64,000 nt of DNA from Aliishimia sp963922415 (GCA_963922415.1 CAWUIP010000005.1:12732-76731), one strand, 5' to 3'; shown: positions 18,377 to 26,962, numbered from the stretch's first letter. Notes: generated by a model not told the origin, from the letters alone. Numbers and translations: made by a program.

Positions 18377-18864
18377 TTAAACGCTCCAAGATTTTGATAC
18401 TTGGACATCGCTACCAGTGAATGGATCGGGGCCTTGTCACCCGCGCGGACGACATCAGCTGCGAAATCAGATCACAACCGCATGTTTCGCGCCCAAAAAC
18501 GACATGTGAGTAGCACTCATCTTAGGTGCCCCGAAAGGGCGGGCGTCCATTTGCGAGGTGTCTGCAACAGGTCCGCAAGAGCCGGAGGCCGCATGACGAT
18601 TGAAAATGGCCATCTCGCCGCAACATACGCAGTGCGCCCAACGTTGCAGCGTCCTTTGTCAAGGCCCGATGGCGGCAACGTCGTTGACTCGCGTCTGTTT
18701 GGTGCCGTATCGCTGCCGACATGGTGAAATTGTTCTTCGCATCGCTGGACTATTATCCTCAGCTTTCATAGCTGCGGGACTTTTATCACTGGTTTTCCGC
18801 TGCGCCTGACAGCGGTCACCACATGATCGACCTTCTGCCGGGCGGCAAATTCAAAGGTCGATAC
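18377..18864. other. Intergenic region, LuxR-type gene to prephenate dehydrogenase
   Basis: 488 bases with no convincing large gene. It holds the promoters of two divergent units. A perfect dyad TGAGT-AGC-ACTCA lies at 18507-18519. A 44-codon frame at 18593-18727 has GGAGG four bases before its ATG. A 16-codon frame at 18721-18771 contains adjacent Phe-Phe and Tyr-Tyr codons. A short hairpin (CCGCTG/CAGCGG) precedes the tyrA-like start. Whether the small frames are translated cannot be judged by eye. Confidence 0.5.
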
Positions 18865-19677
18865 ATGGACAACAATCGCAGCCGTCACGTCACGTCGCTC
18901 GGGATCATCGGGTTTGGCGCGTTCGGACAACTTGCCGCCCGTCATCTTGGCAGGCATTTCGAAGTTACCGCCTATGATCCATCGCCGGATGTCGCCACCA
19001 TCGCACAGCACCTCAGAGTGCGACTTTCCTCATTACACGCTGTTTGCCAGGCGGATGTGGTCCTCATCGCGGCGCCTGTACCCGCATTCGAACAAGTCGT
19101 CGGCGCGATTGCGGCGTCGTGCAGACCTGGCGCGCTGGTCGTCGATGTTGGTTCAGTCAAAGTTGTTCCCGCAGAAATTATGCGACGGTTGCTTCCAAAA
19201 CATGTGGATATTGTCGCCACCCATCCGTTGTTCGGTCCTCAGAGTGCGGCGACGAGCCTAACGGGTTTGAAAATTGCAATCTGTCCTATCCAAGGAAAGC
19301 GACATAGAAGATTGGCTGCATTTCTGCGCAAGGCCCTTGGCTTGACCGTTATTATCACGACACCAGACGCACACGACCAAGACGTCGCGATCGTTCAAGG
19401 GCTCACACACCTGCTTGCCAAAGTGCTGTTCAAAATGGGGCCCCTGCCGACGCGTATGACAACGAAGAGCTTTGATCTGCTGTGCGAGGCGATTTCAATG
19501 GTTCGGCATGATGCGCCAGAAGTGTTCGAAGCGATCGAACGGTCCAATCCCTACGCTGCCTCCGTACGACGACAGTTCTTTGATTTGGCCGCACGTTTGA
19601 ATGTTGAGCTAGAGACAGATGTTAAGTCACCGTCGAACAAGAAAGGCCAGAACCGGGGCATGTCCCGCCGCCGCTGA
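18865..19677 (+). CDS. Prephenate/arogenate dehydrogenase (TyrA-like)
   Basis: A 270-residue NAD(P)-dependent enzyme of tyrosine biosynthesis. The Rossmann motif GFGAFG is at residues 16-21. The catalytic region includes HPLFGPQSA, with the family histidine at the hydride-transfer site. QGLTHLLAKVL is the second conserved helix. It would oxidatively decarboxylate prephenate or arogenate; the choice of substrate is not resolved. I prefer ATG 18865, with AAAGG seven bases upstream, over the in-frame ATG 18823, which lacks a ribosome site. There is no chorismate-mutase or ACT domain, so allosteric control by tyrosine is not evident. Confidence 0.87.
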   Translation: MDNNRSRHVTSLGIIGFGAFGQLAARHLGRHFEVTAYDPSPDVATIAQHLRVRLSSLHAVCQADVVLIAAPVPAFEQVVGAIAASCRPGALVVDVGSVKVVPAEIMRRLLPKHVDIVATHPLFGPQSAATSLTGLKIAICPIQGKRHRRLAAFLRKALGLTVIITTPDAHDQDVAIVQGLTHLLAKVLFKMGPLPTRMTTKSFDLLCEAISMVRHDAPEVFEAIERSNPYAASVRRQFFDLAARLNVELETDVKSPSNKKGQNRGMSRRR

Positions 19678-19757
19678 CGAGACGCAGACGGATCAGTGCC
19701 ACGCGCGACCGAACATGCTCCGAAAGCATTCTTTGTCAGCACCGTGAGGGAGGTCTT

Positions 19758-20702
19758 TCAGGGTCCTTGCGCGCGAATACGCGTGTCGCGCGGATGTTCG
19801 TGGAACGCTTTTCGATAGTCGGCAGCGAAACGGCCAAGGTGGGAAAACCCTTGGGCGCGTGCAGCCTGGGCGACAGTGATGTCATTTGCCTGCAGAAGCG
19901 CTTGGCGCACATTCTGAAGCCGGACGCGTTTGATGTAGGCGACTGGCGCCTCCCCGACGTAGTCTCGAAAATGCGATGTGAGAGTTCGTCCCGGTACATC
20001 TGCGACCCGCGCGAGCACATCAAGGCTCGGGTTCGTATTCGCATAGGCATGGATATAATCAACGGCGCGCTTGATGTCGCGGGGGGCCGCCGAGCGAGGC
20101 AATCGCCGAACAAAGCCGCGATAGGTGTGACGGCGATGCAGCAGAAGCGCTTCGATGATGTTTTCCAACAAATGCTGCGCCTCGCCCGGATCAGCAAGGC
20201 TCAGAACCTCTGAAGGCTGTGCATTGGACAAGGCCCAGAGGCGCGATGATACCAACGCATCCGCGACAGTTGGCCGGCCCAACTCCGCAGTAAACCGAAG
20301 GGATGCATCCAAAGTTTCGCCGATGTAGCTTTCTATGAAACGGTTGACTTGAACGCCATCGAGACGAATTCCTAGCATTTGGCTTTTGCCCACGAGCTCC
20401 ATCGGGTCGTCGTCACCCGGCGACGCGGGGCGGCAGGTCTGCGCGCCTATATTTCCGCCATCAAAAAAGTGCGCCGAGATCCAATAGTGCGGGTTCTCAG
20501 ACAAGGCGTTGAGCGTGACGTCATGCGAATAGCTGTATCCGTAAAGCCCAAGCGCCGCGCTTTCAAAAACATTGGCGCGGGTCGTCATCATTTCGGTCCG
20601 ATGCACGCGCTGACGCAACGAGAGCCCAAGCTGAAAGTCTGTATGAATTGCTTCGGCGGTTGCGAAATCTTCGGAATAGAAGAACGGGAAAGACTGAAAC
20701 AT
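19758..20702 (-). CDS. AraC-family transcriptional regulator
   Basis: A 314-residue regulator. The N-terminal two-thirds has a cupin-like AraC_binding_2 appearance (ALGLYGYSYSHDVTL, HYWISAHFFDGG). Residues from about 212 form the two-helix-turn-helix AraC domain, with the second helix in DITVAQAARAQGFSHLGRFAADYRKAFHEHP. The start is uncertain: ATG 20702 gives the likely N-terminus but has no clear ribosome site, and a frame continues to 20819 with a basic leader. It is convergent with the prephenate dehydrogenase and divergent from the VPLPA-CTERM gene, which it may control. The effector is unknown. Confidence 0.82.
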   Translation of the reverse strand: MFQSFPFFYSEDFATAEAIHTDFQLGLSLRQRVHRTEMMTTRANVFESAALGLYGYSYSHDVTLNALSENPHYWISAHFFDGGNIGAQTCRPASPGDDDPMELVGKSQMLGIRLDGVQVNRFIESYIGETLDASLRFTAELGRPTVADALVSSRLWALSNAQPSEVLSLADPGEAQHLLENIIEALLLHRRHTYRGFVRRLPRSAAPRDIKRAVDYIHAYANTNPSLDVLARVADVPGRTLTSHFRDYVGEAPVAYIKRVRLQNVRQALLQANDITVAQAARAQGFSHLGRFAADYRKAFHEHPRDTRIRAQGP

Positions 20703-20875
20703 GTGTCGACGATAACGGCCAAATCTTGTGGCGCGATACCTTTTGCACCGCTTTCTTGCCAAAAGCGGATATTTGCCACCCGATACCGTCTTGCCGGACC
20801 TGCCGCGTACTCGCACCATAGCACCAGTTAACCATGCCTGGCTTTGGCCGGGCGGCGTGCTTGGAGATTTAAGAG

Positions 20876-21895
20876 ATGAATTTTTCTACCACAGCTAAAG
20901 TCACCCTTGCCGTTCTACTATTGTCCCCGGCAGTCGGAAGTGCCGCAACGGTCACGCAGCCGTCGATTACACTTACGCAATCAACGGCGACTGTCTTTCT
21001 GTCGTCAAACGCGGCAGCGCCCACAGATGAAGAACGTGACACAGATGCAAACGTCGCGACAGCATCGCGCGCAGATCTTGGTGGCTTTGCCAGCGGTGAT
21101 ATAGCGGCAGGCGAATTGAAACTCTCCACATCGACCAATGGTCTGAGAAACAACAGCTTTGCCCCGCTGAACATCGACGGTCTGGCGGATGTTCAACTTG
21201 AGTATGTGTTTAAGAATACCGGATCGGGGTCATTCTTTATCCAACCCGGTGACTTGCGCTACTCGATCGATGCGACTTTTCTACGCGCCTACATTGACCC
21301 AGACTTCGTGGGCATCGGGACGCAGTCGTTTTCAACTGGCCTGCTTGGCACACTGTCCTTGGCAGGAGCGAGCAGCGGGAATGGCAGCGTGAATGTGCTC
21401 GCGGCAGGGAATGCAAGTGAAGTCACCATTGATGCGAAGCCAAATATTACGCCACCTGTGCCGGACACATCGCTTTTCAATGTCATTACCACGGTGTCGC
21501 AGGCGGATGGTGACGGTGTTGTGGCCGTGCTGCAAAACAAGGACGCGATTGAGATTCAAGAAGACAAGATACTGAGGGTCACTGCATTCCTTCGCGGGAC
21601 AGCGCTTATGCAGTTCGGTCCGAACTCCACCTGCGCGGGCACCGGCAGTCCCTTTTGCGCGATTGCGGACGCGAACTTGGACGATGTCGGCGCATCTGTC
21701 TTTTCGCTCAATACCGGGCGGCTTGGCCTGACAGTGCCCGAAGGCACAGTGATCAATGGGTTCAGCACCACGCCAACCTGGATCACGACAGCCGGCGCAG
21801 ACCCTTCCGTCGTGCCCCTGCCGGCGGGTCCGGTCCTCCTGCTGACAGCCATAGGGGGATTGGGTCTGTTACGCGCGCGCAAGATGCGTCGCTAG
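20876..21895 (+). CDS. VPLPA-CTERM sorting-domain secreted protein
   Basis: A 339-residue exported protein. The signal peptide spans residues 1-23 and is followed by a Thr/Ser/Asn-rich beta-type region of unknown function. A C-terminal sorting signal follows: VVPLPAGPVLLLTAIGGLGLL plus a basic tail RARKMRR (split here for length). This is the VPLPA-CTERM signal of Rhodobacteraceae, recognised by an exosortase, XrtD-type in the naming of that family. The protein would be released or anchored at the outer surface. Such proteins often belong to biofilm or exopolysaccharide systems. Its last three bases overlap the convergent BKACE stop. No exosortase is encoded in this window. Confidence 0.85.
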   Translation: MNFSTTAKVTLAVLLLSPAVGSAATVTQPSITLTQSTATVFLSSNAAAPTDEERDTDANVATASRADLGGFASGDIAAGELKLSTSTNGLRNNSFAPLNIDGLADVQLEYVFKNTGSGSFFIQPGDLRYSIDATFLRAYIDPDFVGIGTQSFSTGLLGTLSLAGASSGNGSVNVLAAGNASEVTIDAKPNITPPVPDTSLFNVITTVSQADGDGVVAVLQNKDAIEIQEDKILRVTAFLRGTALMQFGPNSTCAGTGSPFCAIADANLDDVGASVFSLNTGRLGLTVPEGTVINGFSTTPTWITTAGADPSVVPLPAGPVLLLTAIGGLGLLRARKMRR

Positions 21896-22836
21896 GGCAT
21901 CGGGCTGCCAATGGCGGTTTGATCTCCACCCTTCAGGTTCAAAATCGCGCGGGCCTCTGCTGGCGTGGCAACCTCATTGCCTTGCAGGGCGAGGATGTCC
22001 CGCATCTTTTCGACCTGCTGCGCGTTTGACGTGGCCAATTCGCCGCGTGCGATGAACAGTGAGTCTTCGAGACCCACGCGCACATGCCCGCCCATCTGCG
22101 CCGCGACGGCTGCGAGTTTCATCTGTTGCGACCCAGCCGCAAGCACAGACCACTGATACCGGTCGCCAAAGAGCTTGTCGGCGGTTTTCTTTAGGTGAAT
22201 CAGATTGTCGATATCGGCGCCGATCCCACCCAAGACGCCCATCACGAATTGGATGAAAATGGGCGCTTCGAAGTATCCCTGATCGACACAAAACTTCAGG
22301 TTATAAAGATGCCCCACGTCGTAGCACTCGTGCTCGAACTTGATGCGCGGGTCGATGCCCCGGATCAGGGTCGAGATCTCGCGCATGTCAGTGAACGTGT
22401 TGCGAAAGATATTGCCTTCGGTGGAGCGCAGGAACGGCTCTTCCCAATCTTCTTTCCAGGTCGGGTAGCGGTCGGCCAGCATGTGCAGCGCAAAGTTGAT
22501 CGACCCCATGTTGAACGAGCACATCTCAGGTCTGTAGTGAGTTGCGGCGCGCAAGCGTTCCTCGACTGTCATGGTGGGCGTCCCGCCCGTGGTCAGATTC
22601 AAAACGGCATCAGTCTGCGCGTGAAGAGCCGGCAGATAGGCTTCAAAATCCGCAACACTGCCAGAGGGGGCCCCGGTGTCGGGCTTGCGCGCGTGCAGAT
22701 GCAGAATGGCCGCCCCTGCTTGAGCAGCCGCAAGGGCCTGATCGCCGATGTCTTTGGGCGTCACTGGCAAAGCGCTCGACATGGTGGGCGTGTGAATGCC
22801 CCCTGTGATCGCACATGTGATGATGGTTTTTGTCAT
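21892..22836 (-). CDS. Beta-keto acid cleavage enzyme (BKACE, DUF849 family)
   Basis: A 314-residue TIM-barrel enzyme that condenses a beta-keto acid with acetyl-CoA to give acetoacetate and a new CoA ester. Seen here are the zinc-site motif HLHARKPDTG (about residues 46-55), the family NLTTGG stretch, SFNMGS, and the late GLEDSL segment. The typified member is 3-keto-5-aminohexanoate cleavage enzyme (Kce), but the family has many substrates. It lies ten bases downstream of pcaF on the same strand, so an acid in an aromatic or betaine pathway is a reasonable inference. The exact substrate is unknown. Confidence 0.87.
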   Translation of the reverse strand: MTKTIITCAITGGIHTPTMSSALPVTPKDIGDQALAAAQAGAAILHLHARKPDTGAPSGSVADFEAYLPALHAQTDAVLNLTTGGTPTMTVEERLRAATHYRPEMCSFNMGSINFALHMLADRYPTWKEDWEEPFLRSTEGNIFRNTFTDMREISTLIRGIDPRIKFEHECYDVGHLYNLKFCVDQGYFEAPIFIQFVMGVLGGIGADIDNLIHLKKTADKLFGDRYQWSVLAAGSQQMKLAAVAAQMGGHVRVGLEDSLFIARGELATSNAQQVEKMRDILALQGNEVATPAEARAILNLKGGDQTAIGSPMP

Positions 22837-22846
22837 GACGCGTCCC

Positions 22847-24049
22847 CTAACCTGCAGCCTCTAGCGCGATGGCAATTCCCTGACCGACGCCGATACACAT
22901 TGTGGCAAGCGCCATCTCGCCGGGTTTGAGATCCAACGCGGCAGAGCCAGTGATCCGCGCGCCCGACATGCCCAAAGGGTGGCCCAGCGAGATCGCGCCG
23001 CCATTGGGGTTCACACGCGCGTCGTCGTCCGGCACGCCCAGATCCCGCAACGTGGCCAGACCTTGCGCCGCAAAGGCCTCGTTCAACTCGATGACGCTGA
23101 AATCGTCTATGCCCAAGCCCAAGCGCGCCATCAGCTTCTTGGACGCGGGCGCCGGACCAATCCCCATGATGCGTGGTGCGACACCGGCTGTCGCGCCGCC
23201 CAGAACCCGCGCCAGGGGCGTCAGCCCATGGGCCTTGATCGCCGCCTCCGAGGCCAAGATCAGCGCCGCTGCCCCGTCATTGACGCCAGAGCTGTTGCCC
23301 GCCGTCACGGTGCCGTCAGCCCGGACGAAGGGTTTCAGCCGCGCAAGGTCCTCGGCGGTGGTCTGCGGCCTTGGGTGCTCGTCCTGCGCGACCACACGCG
23401 GATCGCCTTTGCGCTGCGGGATCGTCACGGGCGTAATCTCCCGCGCGAGGCGGCCGCTGGCCTGGGCCGCACCCGCACGCGCTTGGCTGCGGTGGGCGAA
23501 GGCGTCCTGATCTGCGCGGGCGATATCGAAGTCCTCCGCCACGTTTTCCGCCGTTTCCGGCATGGAGTCGACGCCATACTGCGCCTTCAGCACCGGATTG
23601 ATGAAGCGCCAACCGATGGTAGTGTCAAAAACCTCCGCCGCGCGGCTGAAGGCGCTGGTCGCCTTGGGCATCACGAAGGGTGCGCGGCTCATGCTTTCGA
23701 CGCCGCCAGCAATCATCAGATCCGCCTCGCCCGCCTTGATCGCCCGCGCCGCCGTGATCACCGCGTCCATGCCCGAGCCACACAGCCGGTTCATCGTCGT
23801 ACCTGGTACCGTCTCGGGATAGCCCGCCAGCAGAAGCGACATGCGTGCAACGTTGCGATTGTCTTCGCCCGCTTGATTGGCGCAGCCAAAGATCACCTCT
23901 TCGACCGCTGCCAGATCCAATCCGGAATTACGCGCAGCCAGCGCCCGAAGCGGCACCGCCCCCAGATCATCGGTCCGCACCTGCGCCAGCGCACCGCCAT
24001 ACCGACCGATTGGGGTCCGAATATAGTCGCAAACAAAGACATCGGTCAT
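22847..24049 (-). CDS. pcaF: 3-oxoadipyl-CoA thiolase (PcaF-like)
   Basis: A 400-residue thiolase. The acyl-accepting cysteine is Cys90 in NRLCGSGM. The late catalytic His is in GGAISLGHPLG and the second Cys is in MCIGVGQG. The N-terminus RTPIGRYGGALAQVRTDDLGA is characteristic of the PcaF/PaaJ group, which splits 3-oxoadipyl-CoA into succinyl-CoA and acetyl-CoA. This is the last step of the beta-ketoadipate pathway that the pob/pca genes in this window feed. It follows the FAD monooxygenase by 16 bases and precedes the BKACE gene by ten. Another beta-ketothiolase role cannot be excluded. Confidence 0.87.
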   Translation of the reverse strand: MTDVFVCDYIRTPIGRYGGALAQVRTDDLGAVPLRALAARNSGLDLAAVEEVIFGCANQAGEDNRNVARMSLLLAGYPETVPGTTMNRLCGSGMDAVITAARAIKAGEADLMIAGGVESMSRAPFVMPKATSAFSRAAEVFDTTIGWRFINPVLKAQYGVDSMPETAENVAEDFDIARADQDAFAHRSQARAGAAQASGRLAREITPVTIPQRKGDPRVVAQDEHPRPQTTAEDLARLKPFVRADGTVTAGNSSGVNDGAAALILASEAAIKAHGLTPLARVLGGATAGVAPRIMGIGPAPASKKLMARLGLGIDDFSVIELNEAFAAQGLATLRDLGVPDDDARVNPNGGAISLGHPLGMSGARITGSAALDLKPGEMALATMCIGVGQGIAIALEAAG

Positions 24050-24065
24050 GGGTCGGGTCCTTCTG

Positions 24066-25343
24066 TCAGGCGACCTGCGCGCCGGGCGGGATCGTCGGCG
24101 GCGCTGCGTTTAACTGATCTTTGGCAAAGCCCGCGGCGGTCTTGTACTGGGCCATGAACTCCGCCCGCTCGTGGGCCGGGATCACTTCGTTGATGTCGTC
24201 AAAAACGCCACCGCAACGATCATCGATAAGGCTCAAAAGCCCAAAAGGGCCGGACCCGCGATTGCGCAGCACCAGCGCAGAAATCGGCCCGCACAGTGCC
24301 GCGTCGTAGGCGCGCAGCGCGTCCGGCGTCACACCATGCGCCACGAACATGGCGCCGATGGTGCGGGCGTCCACAATCGCCTGGCTCGCACCGTTTGACC
24401 CTGTGGGATACATCGCGTGGGCGGCATCGCCCATCAGCGCCACACGGCCGTCGACCCAGGTCGCGACGGGATCGCGGTCAATCATCGGGTTCACATAGGC
24501 GCAATCGGCCGCGCGCAGCATGGCCGGAACATCCAGCCAGTCATAGCGAAACGCCTCAAAGTGATGGATGAAATCCTCAACCTGCGCGGGCCGGAACCAC
24601 CCCTCTTGCGCCCAGTCACCGGCATCATCCAACGTGATCTCGGCGATCCAATTGACCAAGGCCGTGCCGTCATCATCGGCCTGCGATATCGGATAGATGA
24701 CCATACGTTGGCGATGCGTGCCCAGACCAACGAAGGACGACGCCGTGCGCAGAGGCCTCGCCCGAACCGTGCCACGCCACATCAGAACACCGCCCCAATG
24801 GATCGGCGATTGACCGGGATGCATCTGCGCGCGTAACGCGGAATGAATGCCATCTGCGCCTATCAGAAGAGTGCCGGAGACCGTCTCGGTCGTGCCATCG
24901 GCGAAAGCGACCTCTGCCGCAACGCTTTGCGCGCCCTGGCGGTATCCAGTGATCTTGGCCCCAAGCTTGATCCCATCCGCGCCGCACCGTGCAATCAGCG
25001 CCTCATAGAGCGCCACGTGAAACGCGCCGCGATGCGCCGCGTATTGCGGCCAGTGATAGCCTGCCGCCCGACCACGCGGCTCTGCGTAAATCTCTTGTCC
25101 GTTAAGCCCAACCAGTGCCCATTCCTGCGCTTCTATACCGACACGGTCCATAACTTCTGGACCCAGCCCCAGATCAAAAAGCTCACGGATGGCATTGGGC
25201 TGCAAGTTGATCCCGACGCCGAGCGGCTTCACCTCGCGCGCGGCTTCGAACACTGTGGCGCGCACGCCAATCTGGTGCAGCGTCAGCGCCAGGGTCAGCC
25301 CGGCGATGCCGCCGCCCGCGATCAAGACATGTGGCTCTGCCAT
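24066..25343 (-). CDS. FAD-dependent aromatic-ring monooxygenase (salicylate hydroxylase-like)
   Basis: A 425-residue group A flavoprotein monooxygenase. The FAD-binding motif GGGIAG is at residues 10-15. The second nucleotide motif includes GADGIHS, and the GD motif reads GDAAHAMYPTGSNGASQAI. These features fit salicylate, 6-hydroxynicotinate or 3-hydroxybenzoate hydroxylases. The start at 25343 has GGGAGG seven bases upstream, so the six-residue longer form is rejected. It sits between tpiA and pcaF on the same strand, suggesting it supplies hydroxylated aromatics to the ketoadipate pathway. The substrate is not determinable from sequence. Confidence 0.86.
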   Translation of the reverse strand: MAEPHVLIAGGGIAGLTLALTLHQIGVRATVFEAAREVKPLGVGINLQPNAIRELFDLGLGPEVMDRVGIEAQEWALVGLNGQEIYAEPRGRAAGYHWPQYAAHRGAFHVALYEALIARCGADGIKLGAKITGYRQGAQSVAAEVAFADGTTETVSGTLLIGADGIHSALRAQMHPGQSPIHWGGVLMWRGTVRARPLRTASSFVGLGTHRQRMVIYPISQADDDGTALVNWIAEITLDDAGDWAQEGWFRPAQVEDFIHHFEAFRYDWLDVPAMLRAADCAYVNPMIDRDPVATWVDGRVALMGDAAHAMYPTGSNGASQAIVDARTIGAMFVAHGVTPDALRAYDAALCGPISALVLRNRGSGPFGLLSLIDDRCGGVFDDINEVIPAHERAEFMAQYKTAAGFAKDQLNAAPPTIPPGAQVA

Positions 25344-25389
25344 CGCGCGCCTCCCTGACACCGCATGGGACCTTACTGTGTCCGCAAGG

Positions 25390-26136
25390 CTATGATGCAG
25401 TCAATGCCTCGACGATCGGAGCAAAATCCGCGGCTTTCAAACTGGCACCGCCGACAAGTGCGCCATCCACGTTCTCCGCTTGAAAAATTGAAGCGGCGTT
25501 GCCCGCCTTGACCGAACCACCGTAAAGCAAGCGGAACGCCGCGCCAGCCGCGCCGAACCGGTCGTTCAGCTTGCCACGCAAAAAATCATGGACCTCGACG
25601 ATATCCTCGAAACTGGCCACTTTGCCAGTTCCAATGGCCCAAATCGGTTCGTAGGCGATCACCGTATTGTCCGGCGTAGCGGTATCGGGAAGCGATCCAG
25701 CCAACTGCGTCGCCAGCACGTCCAATGTGCTGCCTGCCGCGCGTTCGGCTTCGCTTTCGCCGATACAGACAATGGCCGTGAGACCCGCCGCGACCGCCGC
25801 GAGAACTTTGGCGCAGACTGCGGCGTCCGTTTCGTGGTGCTCCGCCCGGCGCTCCGAATGGCCAACGATAACATAACGCGCACCAGTCTCTGCGATCATA
25901 TCGGCGGCAATGTCGCCTGTATGCGCCCCAGAGGCCATAGCATGGCAGTCTTGCGCGCCGATAGAGATGGCTGGCGCCGCGGCCTCAACCGCGCGAAGGA
26001 GCAAAGGCGAAGGTGGGCAGATCACAACATCTGTTCCGGGATCTGGCGTGATTGAGGTGGCCAAACTGTCCAACTCGGACAGGCTGGCGGCCAGTCCGTT
26101 CATTTTCCAGTTTCCTGCCGCTAGCTTTTTTCGCAC
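25390..26136 (-). CDS. tpiA: Triosephosphate isomerase
   Basis: A 248-residue glycolytic enzyme interconverting dihydroxyacetone phosphate and glyceraldehyde-3-phosphate. The catalytic set is complete: Asn9 and Lys11 in GNWKMNG, His93 in VGHSERR, and Glu163 in AYEPIWAIGTG. The phosphate-binding YGGSVKAGN is also present. It opens a leftward group with the aromatic monooxygenase (46-base gap), an odd pairing for a core metabolic gene. A large non-coding region lies upstream. Length and motifs are standard. Confidence 0.98.
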   Translation of the reverse strand: MRKKLAAGNWKMNGLAASLSELDSLATSITPDPGTDVVICPPSPLLLRAVEAAAPAISIGAQDCHAMASGAHTGDIAADMIAETGARYVIVGHSERRAEHHETDAAVCAKVLAAVAAGLTAIVCIGESEAERAAGSTLDVLATQLAGSLPDTATPDNTVIAYEPIWAIGTGKVASFEDIVEVHDFLRGKLNDRFGAAGAAFRLLYGGSVKAGNAASIFQAENVDGALVGGASLKAADFAPIVEALTAS

Positions 26137-26227
26137 GGACCAAACCCTCCCTCAGCCAAGTAGCGATGTGCTAACATCCGGCGAAAGCCCGGGCAATGCT
26201 CGGTGCAGCGGCAATCTGAGAGGTGAT

Positions 26228-26271
26228 CCCCGGCAGGCACGGTATGGGGACGAGGCCTGCCGGGGTCTTTT
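26228..26271 (+). terminator. Rho-independent terminator with no upstream protein gene
   Basis: A perfect 11-bp GC-rich stem (26228-26238 with 26255-26265), a 16-base loop, then TCTTTT. Read rightward, it would end a transcript starting somewhere between the tpiA start and about 26200, where there is no rightward protein gene. It may close a small RNA, or on the other strand it may act as a leader hairpin for tpiA. Confidence 0.6.
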
Positions 26272-26553
26272 GAAGGGCGCGGCGTAGGTGAGGGGAGCGC
26301 GCCGGGCCCTTACGGTCGGTTATGGGATGGGACGGCGTGCGGGGTGGCGGCCGTCCTCTGGGCGCGCCGACCGCGTTCGCCCAAGAGATAAACACTTAAA
26401 TTCAATAGCACTTTACCAAACAGCTCTGTGGAACGTTGTCGGACGTACACATCCTCTAAACTGAGGACTGTCCGAATTTTTGAGCAGCTAGGGTCCGCGT
26501 TTAAATCGGAATGTTTATGCGTTTATGGATAGACCGAGTCGCCGCGCTTCGCC

Positions 26554-26569
26554 TGTGACACAGATCACG
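26554..26569. promoter_or_regulatory. CRP/FNR-type operator-like dyad
   Basis: The sequence TGTGA-CACAGA-TCACG matches nine of the ten fixed positions of the E. coli CRP consensus TGTGA-N6-TCACA. Five bases further lies GTTAA-N6-TTAAC. Which gene it serves is unclear: tpiA starts over 400 bases away, and the nearer gene ends rather than starts here. Confidence 0.4.
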
Positions 26570-26635
26570 GGATGTTAATTCTTGTTAACTCATGCCGTTT
26601 TTTGGGGAGTGGTCACATCTTACACCGTTTCGGGT

Positions 26636-26962
26636 TTATAGAGCGGCGAGCACCGATCGCGCCCAATCGCAAGCGGTCTCAGGATCTTCGAGAACATCTT
26701 CTGGAACGCGCCAATACGGCATGGCCGTAGGCTTCTCTGCGCCATCGCGTTGATACGTCCAACGCGCCCAGCCCGCAGCCTCGAACCGGTCCGGCATCGC
26801 GCCCGCCCCTTTTAGATGCAGCGCTCCGTCACTCATCAAGATCGCGAAAATAGTGCCATCACTGTAAAACCCGACGCCACCAAACATCTTGCGCGTGGTC
26901 ACAGGCCCAAGATCTGCCAAAAGCTCCAATGCAAAGGCGATCTGATCGTCAGAGACGGCCAC
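26636..26962 (-). CDS. TfoX N-terminal domain protein
   Basis: A 108-residue protein matching the N-terminal domain of TfoX/Sxy (RKMFGGVGFYSDGTIFAILMSDGALHLK). Full-length Sxy controls competence genes, but stand-alone N-domain proteins are widespread and uncharacterised. A GTG at 26962 overlaps the upstream HesB stop as TAGTG, which fits coupled translation. The longer open frame without an early ATG is therefore not used. The protein is probably cytoplasmic and soluble. The pairing with an Fe-S carrier gene does not by itself show function. Confidence 0.8.
   Translation of the reverse strand: MAVSDDQIAFALELLADLGPVTTRKMFGGVGFYSDGTIFAILMSDGALHLKGAGAMPDRFEAAGWARWTYQRDGAEKPTAMPYWRVPEDVLEDPETACDWARSVLAAL

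Larger units (their letters stand above)
26137..26635. other. Structured 500-base intergenic region upstream of tpiA
   Basis: No protein gene is convincing here. It contains a Rho-independent terminator-like hairpin read rightward (26228-26271). A two-tier stem-loop has outer arms 26313-26319/26367-26373 and inner arms 26330-26336/26350-26356. An AT-rich block follows from about 26385. A CRP-like dyad lies at 26554-26569, and a GTTAA-N6-TTAAC dyad at 26574-26589. The rightward terminator has no protein gene upstream, so a small RNA is possible. I could not match it to 6S, 4.5S, RNase P or tmRNA. Confidence 0.55.

Noticed and set aside
26171..26395. A 74-codon leftward frame upstream of tpiA
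   Set aside because: Proline- and arginine-rich product, no ribosome site, and it runs through the hairpins; treated as non-coding.
26137..26400. 6S RNA, 4.5S RNA, RNase P RNA or tmRNA
   Set aside because: None of the diagnostic sequence blocks I know (for example GGAAGCAGCC of 4.5S RNA) is present; left as an unassigned structured region.
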